Source of the DNA: a virus | Virus record (IMG/VR): IMGVR_UViG_3300025942_000005 | Coordinates: 1-46,742 of that record | Strand: one strand, 5' to 3' | Length of the DNA stretch: 46,742 nucleotides | Shown: one piece after another, positions 7,846-15,905 of the stretch | How the letters are laid out: every line of letters begins with the position of its first letter | Numbering within the stretch: position 1 is the stretch's first letter | Position numbers and translations under genes: made by a program | Notes under the pieces: generated by a model | What the model saw: the letters and a program-made list of their open reading frames with translations, nothing else | The model's database searches: none | Told to the model about the DNA's origin: nothing

Positions 7846-9407
7846 TGGCCGCGACAGTCTCGCTGATCCAGATGCTCGCCGCTGGCGTCGCCAAGAGCGA
7901 CGGTACACCTGCCGCTTCCGGGCGTTGCCGGTTCTACCAGCCTGGCACGCTCACTCCTGTCACGGTCTACGCCGATAGCGCAGGCGCAACTGCCATTACG
8001 CCGCCGCTCATTCTGACGGCAGGTGGCACTGGCACGGCGTATACGCAGCAGCCGACGCGGCTCATCGTGAAGGACAGCCTCGATGTCACGACGCTGTTTG
8101 ATGGCAACGTCAACACGAACCGCGCCGAGGCCGAGTACATCCAGTCGGCGGCAGTGAACGGCGGCGCAGAAACGCGTCTGCAAACGCTGCTGGATGGGTG
8201 GTCGACTGCGTTCGGCGGGTCAGCTGGCTTTTGGACGTACAAAGCGTTTTCTGACGCGAACGAGCGCAACCCAGGCGAAGTGCTCACCGAGATGCTTGTC
8301 AGCGTGAAAAACTACGGTGCCGTTGGCGACGGCGTTACCGATGACACTGCGGCAATCCAGGCGACGATCACGCGCGTATCAACCCAGGGCGGGGGGATCG
8401 TCTTCATCCCGGCCGGCACGTACCAGCTCTCGTCTGCGCTGACGATTGGCACGACCGGCGTGAACATCCTCGGGGCTGGCGTCAAGTCAATCCTGCGACA
8501 GACCAATGCGACCGCTGGCGTCCTCAACTTCACCACGACCGGCGGGTTCATCGCCGTCAACCACATTGTCTCGCGGTTAAAGATCAACCATTCATCGACG
8601 ACAACTGGGACCGCGATCGTCGGTCAGTGCCTGGCCGTTGACAATGTCACCGTTGACGGCCCGATGTTCCGACTTGGCGTCAGCCTGACGGGCGGAAGCT
8701 ACTCGTTCATCAACAATTCGACCATACGCGGCAACAACGCCGATGCATCCAGCAGCGCCGTCAGTCTCAGCGGGGCAATCGGAGTGCTCATCTCAGGGTG
8801 CACGATTGAGCGCGCCGGGTCGTCTGGTGCTGGGATCATCTCGGCAGGCCCCGGCGGCGTCCACACGATAACTGGCAACTACATAGACGCATCACTCACT
8901 TCGGCGGCCTGCGGCATAAAGCTTACGAACTCGACAGGCACGGTGATAGCGGGAAACAGCTATATCGCCGGTGGCGCCACTGGACACGGCATCAACATCG
9001 CCGCTAATGCCAGCGCGTTCACCGGGCCAAACCAAGGCATCGCCCCCGATATTCTCGACTCGCGCACGCTGTCCACCGCTCCGGTTGCGTACTCGCTGTC
9101 GGCCAATGGATCCGTGACGCCGCTGCCTATTACCGGAGTCAACTCTGTCCGCGTGGAGGCGACTGCCGGAGGAATCACCGTCACCATGAATGCCATCGCG
9201 GCGACTGGATTCGGCTGTAGGTGGGTGCTCTATTGCGTAAATAACTCGGGCGGAGCCGTGACGTGGGCTTTCAATGCCCAGTACAAGCTGATCGGCGGTG
9301 CTGCGCCTGCTCCAGCCACCGGCAACTACACCGCCTGCACATTCGAATACGACCCGGTCTCTTCCGTGGTGCGCGAGGTGTGCGCGAGGGCGACGGCGGC
9401 GATTTGA
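7845..9407 (+). CDS. Tailspike / pectate-lyase-like receptor-binding protein
   Basis: A 520-aa protein. Residues 1-100 form a particle-binding-like beta domain (GTPAASGRCRFYQPGTLTPVTVY). The segment VKNYGAVGDGVTDDTAAIQ, about residue 155, is the hallmark entry of Pectate_lyase_3 / tailspike beta-helices. It is followed by GGGIVFIPAGTYQLSS and repeated Asn/Thr/Gly strand-turn units to about residue 400. A C-terminal beta domain ends the protein. Such spikes bind and often cut surface polysaccharide. Catalytic residues cannot be assigned from sequence alone. The ATG at 7845 shares its A with the previous TAA. Confidence 0.85.
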   Translation: MAATVSLIQMLAAGVAKSDGTPAASGRCRFYQPGTLTPVTVYADSAGATAITPPLILTAGGTGTAYTQQPTRLIVKDSLDVTTLFDGNVNTNRAEAEYIQSAAVNGGAETRLQTLLDGWSTAFGGSAGFWTYKAFSDANERNPGEVLTEMLVSVKNYGAVGDGVTDDTAAIQATITRVSTQGGGIVFIPAGTYQLSSALTIGTTGVNILGAGVKSILRQTNATAGVLNFTTTGGFIAVNHIVSRLKINHSSTTTGTAIVGQCLAVDNVTVDGPMFRLGVSLTGGSYSFINNSTIRGNNADASSSAVSLSGAIGVLISGCTIERAGSSGAGIISAGPGGVHTITGNYIDASLTSAACGIKLTNSTGTVIAGNSYIAGGATGHGINIAANASAFTGPNQGIAPDILDSRTLSTAPVAYSLSANGSVTPLPITGVNSVRVEATAGGITVTMNAIAATGFGCRWVLYCVNNSGGAVTWAFNAQYKLIGGAAPAPATGNYTACTFEYDPVSSVVREVCARATAAI

Positions 9408-10831
9408 TGCTGGCGCCCGTCGACATATCCGCAGGGCTCGTCTCGACGGCCGACGACATGTCGCCTGCGACGTCGAAGTTGGTCAACTGGCTTCCTGACG
9501 TCGCCGGTGTCCAGCGCGTTCGCCCGGCGCTTGTATCGTATCCGACGACCGGGCTCGGCACGGCGCCGCTTATCGGCCTGTACCGCTGGAAGACGTGGGT
9601 CATCGGCGTCGACTCGGACCGCATGATCTATGCGCTTCCTGACGCCACGCCTACGCTGTGGCAAGCTCTTAGCGACGCGACGGCAGCGACGAAGCTAGCC
9701 GGCACCGCGCGGCCAGTCTTCGCGGAGTCGCCGTCGTTCTTGTACATCGCGGGCGGCCTTCAGATCCAGAAGTGGACTGGGGTGGGGCTGACGGCGCGCC
9801 TTGGCGGATCGTCTCCGAGCACGACCCACATCGTCAACCTTGGTCAGCGTCTCATCGCCATCGACCTGGCCAACCCCGGGCGATATCGCTACAGCGACCT
9901 GGGAGAGGGCAACGACACGTCGTGGCCGGCCCTCAATTTCATCACGGCCGAGGCCCGCCCAGACAATCTCCGTGCTATCGCCGAGAACACCGCGGAGTTG
10001 GGCCTGTTCGGCTCGTCTACGACTGAGATTCACGGGCTGTCCACGGACCCGCTGACACCTTACCAGCGCATCAACACGATCAATGTCGGGTGCTCTGCGC
10101 CGTACTCGATCGTCCGCTTCGACAACTACTACTTCTGGCTGGACGATAAGCGGCGGCTCATCAAGAGCGATGGGCGCTCGTACGATTCCGTGGGCGACGC
10201 CATCCAGCGCGACCTGCGCGACCTTGGTACCGTCTCGGACGCCTTCGGGTACCGTGAGGACACCGACCGTAACGGGTGCCTCGTGTGGGTGTTCCCGACG
10301 GAGGGGCGGACGTGGGCGTACGACTACACGGCGAAGAAGTGGAGCGAACGCGCCCTGTACGACGGCGTGTCGGCTAACACGGCCTGGCCGGTCGCTACTC
10401 ACGCTTTCTGGGACGCTCAGAACGCCAACATCGTCGGCGCCTCGACCACAGCGGGCCTCTATCAGCTCGACACCGACGCGCGCCAGGACATCGGCGGGAC
10501 CATCCTGTCCGAGCTCGTCACCGGCTGGCAGGACTTCGGGACCGACAACCGCAAGCGCTCGGCCCGCGTCCGGGTCGTCATGCGCCGCGGGACCACGCCG
10601 CTCGGGTCGACTTCCGGCCAGCTCGAGGTGGCAGTCGAGGACGACGGCAAGGGGTTTACGCCGTTCCGTGTCATCGACCTTGGCCAGCCGTATGACACGA
10701 ACCCATCGATCGATTGCCATTTTGGCGGAGTTTTCAGGCGCAGACGGTACTGGTTGCGCTATTCTGGCACAGACGAGGTCTCGATTGCCAAATTGGCAGA
10801 TGACGTGACCGACCTGGAGGCGGCCGCCTGA
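9407..10831 (+). CDS. Packaged-DNA stabilisation protein, P22 gp10-like
   Basis: A 474-aa protein. The N-terminus has the family pattern: LVNWLPDVAGVQRVRPALVSYPTTG (residues about 25-49), then PLIGLYRWKTWVIGVD. Repeated blade-like strands follow, with the features ELGLFGSSTTEI and FDNYYFWLDDKRRLIKSDG. In P22, gp10 (hub of the tail machine) joins gp4 to the needle and spikes. The gene follows connector and tailspike here, which supports a P22-like short tail. The start at ATG 9407 overlaps the previous TGA; upstream in-frame starts would lie deep inside the tailspike gene. Confidence 0.8.
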   Translation: MLAPVDISAGLVSTADDMSPATSKLVNWLPDVAGVQRVRPALVSYPTTGLGTAPLIGLYRWKTWVIGVDSDRMIYALPDATPTLWQALSDATAATKLAGTARPVFAESPSFLYIAGGLQIQKWTGVGLTARLGGSSPSTTHIVNLGQRLIAIDLANPGRYRYSDLGEGNDTSWPALNFITAEARPDNLRAIAENTAELGLFGSSTTEIHGLSTDPLTPYQRINTINVGCSAPYSIVRFDNYYFWLDDKRRLIKSDGRSYDSVGDAIQRDLRDLGTVSDAFGYREDTDRNGCLVWVFPTEGRTWAYDYTAKKWSERALYDGVSANTAWPVATHAFWDAQNANIVGASTTAGLYQLDTDARQDIGGTILSELVTGWQDFGTDNRKRSARVRVVMRRGTTPLGSTSGQLEVAVEDDGKGFTPFRVIDLGQPYDTNPSIDCHFGGVFRRRRYWLRYSGTDEVSIAKLADDVTDLEAAA

Positions 10832-11067
10832 TGGCTCAGACAGCGCAAATCCGACCGATCACCGAGAACATGACGGACAAGGAAGTCCGCGCGGCTCTCC
10901 GTGAGATCGTCGTGCGCGTGACGCCGCTGACCGGTGCGGGCGCCCCGGCGACGTCGGCCCAGTTCGTCGGGCAGGAGTACCTGGATACGACGGCCGTCTC
11001 CCCCGCCGGTTGGTTCAAGGCGAGCACGGCTGGCTCAGGCGCCGCCGATTGGGTGGCTATTTCGTAG
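10831..11067 (+). CDS. Small hypothetical tail-region protein
   Basis: A 78-aa protein coupled to the gp10-like gene (TGATGG). It has a short helix (residues about 13-30), then FVGQEYLDTTA and GWFKASTAGSGAADWVAI, a beta-hairpin-like end often seen in small phage tail or fibre-associated proteins. No family is recognised. Confidence 0.6.
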   Translation: MAQTAQIRPITENMTDKEVRAALREIVVRVTPLTGAGAPATSAQFVGQEYLDTTAVSPAGWFKASTAGSGAADWVAIS

Positions 11068-11076
11068 GAGGAAGTC

Positions 11077-11499
11077 ATGTCTTGGTACGACTACACCAAA
11101 TACCTCGGCCCCGTCGGATACGGGATCAATAAGCTGACCGGCCACGACACCGGACGCCTGACCGACTACTTCGACCCTGGCGACTTGCTCAACAAGGACA
11201 GCGCCGACGATGTCAAGAAGGCCGGCCAGGAGGCGCAGAAGTACCTCCAGCAACTCTCGGACACGGCGTGGTCCAGGCAGATGTCCGGGTTGCAGCAGGC
11301 CCTCGGGTCGATGAACAACTACAACGGCATTCTCTCGCAGATCTACGGGGTTCCGACGAACTACTTCGACCCGTCACAGAGCGGCGGCGTTCTCGGGGAA
11401 CGCCCAGGGACGCTACATCCGCCGCCGAATGCGGCACTTCCGATCGCTCCCTCCACCGGACCGGCGTCTGAGACGCGGAAAGGGCCAGGTCACTTCTGA
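11077..11499 (+). CDS. Hypothetical virion protein
   Basis: A 140-aa protein, first of several Gly/Gln/Tyr-rich products that lie where short-tailed phages keep internal (ejection) proteins. It opens with aromatic SWYDYTKYLGPVGYGI, has a helical Gln-rich middle (about 45-80), and a Pro-rich tail. GGAGG lies 6 nt before the ATG. Its stop overlaps the next start (TGATGA). Confidence 0.6.
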   Translation: MSWYDYTKYLGPVGYGINKLTGHDTGRLTDYFDPGDLLNKDSADDVKKAGQEAQKYLQQLSDTAWSRQMSGLQQALGSMNNYNGILSQIYGVPTNYFDPSQSGGVLGERPGTLHPPPNAALPIAPSTGPASETRKGPGHF

Positions 11500-12221
11500 T
11501 GACCGACGAGGACTGGGCGAAGCAGTTTCCTGGCCTTGGCGGGATTGCCCTTCAAGCGCAGATCGACAACGCAAAGGCCAGGGCCAGCTACGAGGCTGAC
11601 CCCGCGAACAGGGCCGCAGTACAGCGCCAGAGCGACGAGGCGAATGCCCTGCGCGTCGCCCAGACGGCAAGCATGGGCGCGCTAACTGGAACGCCGTATT
11701 TCTCGTCCGGCGTATCCGACCCGTCGGCCGCGTTCCAGAAGTTCGTGCAGAGCGGATACACGGGCGCTCAGGCGATGAACGACGGGTGGCTTACTGGAGT
11801 CGGCAATCCAGGCTGGCAGAACACGGCCGGATACCAGGCGCCGCTGAACCCGCAGGGCATGATCGGAGCCCCATACGCGCAGCAGCAGATTCAGCAGTAC
11901 CAGCAGTCGCAGCAACAGACGCCGACTGGCGGCGGGGCGAATCCATACGGCTCGCAGTCTCGCAATAGCCCGGCGGCGACGGCGTATGGACAGGCCCCCC
12001 AGCGAGGCGGCATCTATCAGCAGCTGAACTCGATGCTCGGCAGCGGCGGAGGCGGCCAGAATCCCTTCGGACAGGGTGGCGGGTTTTCGCAGGCCCCTCC
12101 GCGCATGCAGGGCTCGTCTGGCATGCCGGCGGGCGGGTACGGCCAGCGTCAGAACATGCTCGGGCAGTCTCCCGGGTGGCAGTCGTTCCTGTCCAACCTC
12201 AAGCCGGCGGCGGGGTTCTAA
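11499..12221 (+). CDS. Hypothetical virion protein, Gln/Gly-rich
   Basis: A 240-aa low-complexity protein. Residues 1-60 are helical and charged; from about 120 on it is dominated by Gln, Gly, Ser and Pro, including QQQIQQYQQSQQQ and several SGGGGQNPFGQGG-type runs. It ends at 12221, one base before the next start. Flexible proteins of this kind in short-tailed phages are often packed inside the head and ejected with DNA; that role is inferred. Confidence 0.6.
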   Translation: MTDEDWAKQFPGLGGIALQAQIDNAKARASYEADPANRAAVQRQSDEANALRVAQTASMGALTGTPYFSSGVSDPSAAFQKFVQSGYTGAQAMNDGWLTGVGNPGWQNTAGYQAPLNPQGMIGAPYAQQQIQQYQQSQQQTPTGGGANPYGSQSRNSPAATAYGQAPQRGGIYQQLNSMLGSGGGGQNPFGQGGGFSQAPPRMQGSSGMPAGGYGQRQNMLGQSPGWQSFLSNLKPAAGF

Positions 12222-14243
12222 GTGGCGACGCTGCCCACCAGCGGATTCCAAACTGGCCAGATTATCGGCCAGCAGTCAGCCGCGCCGACGCAATACCCTG
12301 GCGCGACCGCAGGATCATGGGGCATGACGCCGACGCCGTACCTAGAAGACGCGTTCGGGCAATACGGGTCACAGTACCAGCAGCCGACCGCTACGTCGCA
12401 ATTCTACGGATCCGCCGCGGGCGCGCTCGGCCAGCCGTCTACGTCGTCGCAGGCATACGGCGCCTACTCCGGCTACCTCAGCCAGCCCACCGCATCCGGC
12501 TCGGTCTTCAATGCAGCCGGCAGCGCTCTGTCCGGCCCGACGACCAGCCAGAACGTCTACGGCTCCCTCGCCGGCATGCTGTCGCAGCCGACCGCCACGT
12601 CTCAGGCGCTGAATCTCGCAGGCGGCACGCTCAGCGGCCCGAGCGACTCTCGACAGCTTTACGACACCATCGGTTCGCAGTATCTCCAGCCGTCAGCGTC
12701 GTCGCAGGTGCTCAACGCTGTCGGCGGGAGTCTGTCGGGTCCGTCGGCGACGCAGCAATACTACGCCCAGAACGGTGGCGCATACGGCGCTCCCACGGCG
12801 ATCGGCAACCTATCGGCGTCCAACCCGTACGGCGCTCCGCTCGTAGGTGAGCAACTCGGGGCGCACGCGCTGGACCTGTACGGCCCGTCGACCTATTCGC
12901 AGAACAACCTAGGCAACGCGATGGCACAGGCCAATGCGCCGTCGGAGCTATCGGTGAACGCGCCCGGCATCCAGAACGCGTACAACGGCGCGAACTACAC
13001 CCAAGGCTTCTTGGGGGCGAACGGTTCGCAGCTGTCCACGCCTGGCGCGCTCGAGAAGTTCGCGGCCGACGACCTCAATCGGACCAATCCCTATTACGAC
13101 ATGCTGCAAAAGCAGCAGTCCGACAGCATCGACCAGGCGGCGGCAGCTCGCGGTGCGTATGGGGCGGGCGGGTCATTGGCGGCTCAGGCGCTCGGGTCTG
13201 CGAACCTGCGGGCGCAGCAGTATCAGCAAGAAGGCCAGCTTCAGGGCTCCGCTCAGCAGGCGGCACTGGCTCGGCTAGGACTCGGAGCTAACGTCGCCGG
13301 TCAAGCCTCCACCGAGCGCCTGGCGCAGGGCAACGCGCTCCAGTCGCTTTATCAGAACATGTTTGGCGACCGCATGCAGGGCGCGCAGCTGGGGCTGTCG
13401 GCTACGGGACAGGCCGACACGGCGAACATGCAGCGGCTGTCAGGGATCACGAACATGGCCGGCCTCGCTGACCAGTCTACGCTTGGGCGCCTGGCAGGGC
13501 AGTCGAGCCTTGCTGGAGCGGCTTCGGCCTCTGCCCTCGACTACCTAAACTCGGGCCTCGGCGCGGCTGGCGCTGCCGACCAGACCGGACTGGCGCGCGT
13601 CGGAATGCTCGGGAACCTCGCCGGCCAGTCCGACTCGCAGCGCCTGGCAGGCCTCGCCGGGCTGTCGAACCTCGCCGGCCAGTCCGACCAGACTACGCTT
13701 GGCAACATCGGCATGCTCGGCACGCTGTCCGGGCAGCAGGACACGCAGAGCCTGAACCGGTTCAACTCCGCCATGACCGGCGCCGGCCAGGTCGACCAGT
13801 CCATCTACAACAACTATGGCCTGCTCAACAGCATGGCTGGCAACGTCGATTCGCAGGGGCTCAACCGCTACAACGCGGCCATGTCCGGCGCGAATCAGGT
13901 CGATTCGCAGGCGCTGGCGCGGCTAGGGCTGCAGGGGCAGCTGGCCGGTCAGGTCGACTCGACTGGGCTCAACTGGCTGAACAGCTACTTCCAGAACGCA
14001 GGCGGCGCCCAGAGCGCCGGTCAGACGCGCATCGACAACGAACTGAACCAGCTTTTTCAGTCTTCGGCACTGCAAGCTGGCCTCTACAGCGGGTTCTACG
14101 GCCAGGGCGGCCAGCAGGCGGTCGAGGCAGGGACTGGATCGGCGACGGCTGGCACTGGCGCTGCCGCGGCAGCCGCGAATCAGACTCAGCAGGGGAGCAA
14201 GAACGTGCTGGGGATTATCAGCAGTCTGTGGGGAGGCAAGTAG
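12222..14243 (+). CDS. Repeat-built putative internal virion (ejection) protein
   Basis: A 673-aa protein starting at GTG directly after the previous stop. Residues 54-189 hold eight consecutive 17-residue repeats of the form (Q/G)P(S/T)xxSQ...G..LS. Residues 395-592 hold eleven consecutive 18-residue repeats of the form AGQxDxxxLxxxxxLxxx. Eighteen residues equal five alpha-helical turns, so the second array may form a very regular helix or helical bundle. The last about 50 residues are Ala/Gly/Gln-rich. Ala/Gln/Gly-rich large proteins in this genome position are typical of DNA-ejection proteins. The function is inferred, the repeats are seen. Confidence 0.75.
   Translation: MATLPTSGFQTGQIIGQQSAAPTQYPGATAGSWGMTPTPYLEDAFGQYGSQYQQPTATSQFYGSAAGALGQPSTSSQAYGAYSGYLSQPTASGSVFNAAGSALSGPTTSQNVYGSLAGMLSQPTATSQALNLAGGTLSGPSDSRQLYDTIGSQYLQPSASSQVLNAVGGSLSGPSATQQYYAQNGGAYGAPTAIGNLSASNPYGAPLVGEQLGAHALDLYGPSTYSQNNLGNAMAQANAPSELSVNAPGIQNAYNGANYTQGFLGANGSQLSTPGALEKFAADDLNRTNPYYDMLQKQQSDSIDQAAAARGAYGAGGSLAAQALGSANLRAQQYQQEGQLQGSAQQAALARLGLGANVAGQASTERLAQGNALQSLYQNMFGDRMQGAQLGLSATGQADTANMQRLSGITNMAGLADQSTLGRLAGQSSLAGAASASALDYLNSGLGAAGAADQTGLARVGMLGNLAGQSDSQRLAGLAGLSNLAGQSDQTTLGNIGMLGTLSGQQDTQSLNRFNSAMTGAGQVDQSIYNNYGLLNSMAGNVDSQGLNRYNAAMSGANQVDSQALARLGLQGQLAGQVDSTGLNWLNSYFQNAGGAQSAGQTRIDNELNQLFQSSALQAGLYSGFYGQGGQQAVEAGTGSATAGTGAAAAAANQTQQGSKNVLGIISSLWGGK
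12381..12788 (+). repeat. Eight coding repeats of 51 bp (17 aa)
   Basis: Eight uninterrupted units of exactly 51 bp, coding for units such as QPTATSQFYGSAAGALG and GPTTSQNVYGSLAGMLS. The DNA has diverged more than the protein pattern, so this is an old, selected repeat and not a recent slippage. Confidence 0.8.
13404..13997 (+). repeat. Eleven coding repeats of 54 bp (18 aa)
   Basis: Eleven uninterrupted units of exactly 54 bp. Examples are AGQSDQTTLGNIGMLGTL and AGQVDSTGLNWLNSYFQN. Position 2 is mostly Gly, position 5 mostly Asp, and position 9 mostly Leu. The constant length implies structural selection. Confidence 0.8.
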
Positions 14244-14246
14244 GCC

Positions 14247-15905
14247 ATGGCATTTCAGTACATCATGCCAACGCCAGTAGATATGTCGGACGTGTTTGCG
14301 CCGCTGATGCACGCACGGCAAGCGAAGAAAGAGCAAGAAGCCAGGCGCGCGGAATTGCTTCTGCGACAGCAGTCGGCCGACCGCGAGAACGCGCGCCTCG
14401 ACGAGCAGATCCGCCACACACAAAAACTCGAAGACCGCCAGCAGGGCATGGACGTCGCGAACGCCATCCCGAAGATCAAATCCATGCTGACGCCTGGTAG
14501 TGCCGACTACGACCCCGAGTCGGGCATGTCGCTCGCCCGTGCGTACGGCATCAACCTATCGGCGCAGCAGCCGCAGATGCCGACGGCGCCCGAGAAGCGT
14601 GATATCGGACCGACTCAGCTTGAGTACGGCCCCCGCGCAACGCCTGAGATCGCGCAGCAGGCTGCCATTCTCAGCGCCCGTACGCCGCCTGACCAGCCCG
14701 AGAAGCGCGCCGACGAGGTGATTGACCTTGCCGGCCAGGCCGAGGCCGAGCGGAAGCGATTCGAACAGGCTAACGACCCGTCGGTCGTGGCGCAAAACCA
14801 GCAGCTACAGACTCAGCAGAACGCCGAGCAGAACGACTACCGTGCAAAGCTTGCAGACGCCTCCCGGCGCTCGCCGACGTACACCGGCACGTCGCCCATC
14901 GGACCGGTCAGCATCGACCCGAACGCCGCACAGGCCGCTCGTGCCGAGGCGTTGCGGCAGCAGCAGGAGAAGCTGTCCCCGCTGACAGGCGCAGTGGACC
15001 AGGACTTCCGACCCGTCGTCGAAGCGATGGTCAAGGCAGGCATGCCTGGCAGCGAGATCGCCAAGGCCGTCGCCGACTACCGCAAGCAGATGGCGACCGA
15101 CAACCGAGACGCGCAGTACAAGCCGACCGTCGGCAAGCAAGACGAGTGGCACCAGATGATGTACCGCGCCGCCATGGCCAATGCGGTGGCGCGGAGAGCG
15201 CAGGCCGGCGACGACAACCCCGCGGTCGGGGAGGCAGTGTCGCAGCACCTGATTGAGAACCCTGGCGACATCCCAGGCGCGTACCGCGTCGCCCATGACG
15301 CCGGAAGCGTCGCTCCGACCAAAACCGTCGGTGCCGTGAGAACGCAGGTCCAACCGAACGAGAAGCAGATCACGGATGCGCGGCAGGCTCAGGTAGGCCT
15401 GCGCGCCCTTGATGACATCGCCGCGTCTGGTTACGAGCCGAACGACAAAGACGTGCAGACGTGGATTGACAACCAGCGGTCCGTTTATACGGCGCGGAAG
15501 ATGGCAGAGTCAGGCGCAATCGGCGCAGTTGGCGCAGGGATCGGTCAGCGCGCAGGCCTGCTCAAGCAAAGCGAATTCGACGGGATGGATCCCGCCGCGG
15601 CGAACTACTTCGCCAACGTAAGGAGATTCATGGAGTCTACCGGCCGAGGGCAGTCCGGCAGCGCGATCAATGAGGGCGAGTGGACGAACTTTTACAACCA
15701 GTTCGGGCCGAAGAGCCCTGGCGGCGGAAGGGCTGCCCGCAAATACTTCGAGGACCAGGCTCGCCTTGGAGGATCGGCGACGCGTCAACTTGAATCGGCG
15801 CCTAGGCGCCGAGAAGATAATAAGCCCGCGCGCAAGTCAAACCCCATCATCGACGCTCGCCACCGGCCGTCACTGGACGACCTGGCAGAGGAGCACGGGC
15901 TCTAG
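14247..15905 (+). CDS. Putative internal virion (ejection) protein
   Basis: A 552-aa hydrophilic, mostly helical protein. Residues about 25-70 form a charged coiled-coil-like stretch (RQAKKEQEARRAELLLRQ). Gln-rich and Ala-rich segments follow, and the C-terminus is basic. It has no signal peptide or membrane segment. It lies between the repeat protein and a protein with a hydrophobic segment, as in the three-protein ejection sets of short-tailed phages (for example P22 gp7-gp20-gp16). Sequence identity to these is not visible; the role is positional inference. Confidence 0.65.
   Translation: MAFQYIMPTPVDMSDVFAPLMHARQAKKEQEARRAELLLRQQSADRENARLDEQIRHTQKLEDRQQGMDVANAIPKIKSMLTPGSADYDPESGMSLARAYGINLSAQQPQMPTAPEKRDIGPTQLEYGPRATPEIAQQAAILSARTPPDQPEKRADEVIDLAGQAEAERKRFEQANDPSVVAQNQQLQTQQNAEQNDYRAKLADASRRSPTYTGTSPIGPVSIDPNAAQAARAEALRQQQEKLSPLTGAVDQDFRPVVEAMVKAGMPGSEIAKAVADYRKQMATDNRDAQYKPTVGKQDEWHQMMYRAAMANAVARRAQAGDDNPAVGEAVSQHLIENPGDIPGAYRVAHDAGSVAPTKTVGAVRTQVQPNEKQITDARQAQVGLRALDDIAASGYEPNDKDVQTWIDNQRSVYTARKMAESGAIGAVGAGIGQRAGLLKQSEFDGMDPAAANYFANVRRFMESTGRGQSGSAINEGEWTNFYNQFGPKSPGGGRAARKYFEDQARLGGSATRQLESAPRRREDNKPARKSNPIIDARHRPSLDDLAEEHGL

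Noticed and set aside
10789-10801. TGCCAAATTGGCA palindrome as an operator
   Set aside because: It lies inside the 3' end of the gp10-like gene with no promoter and no copy in a regulatory region; chance is adequate.
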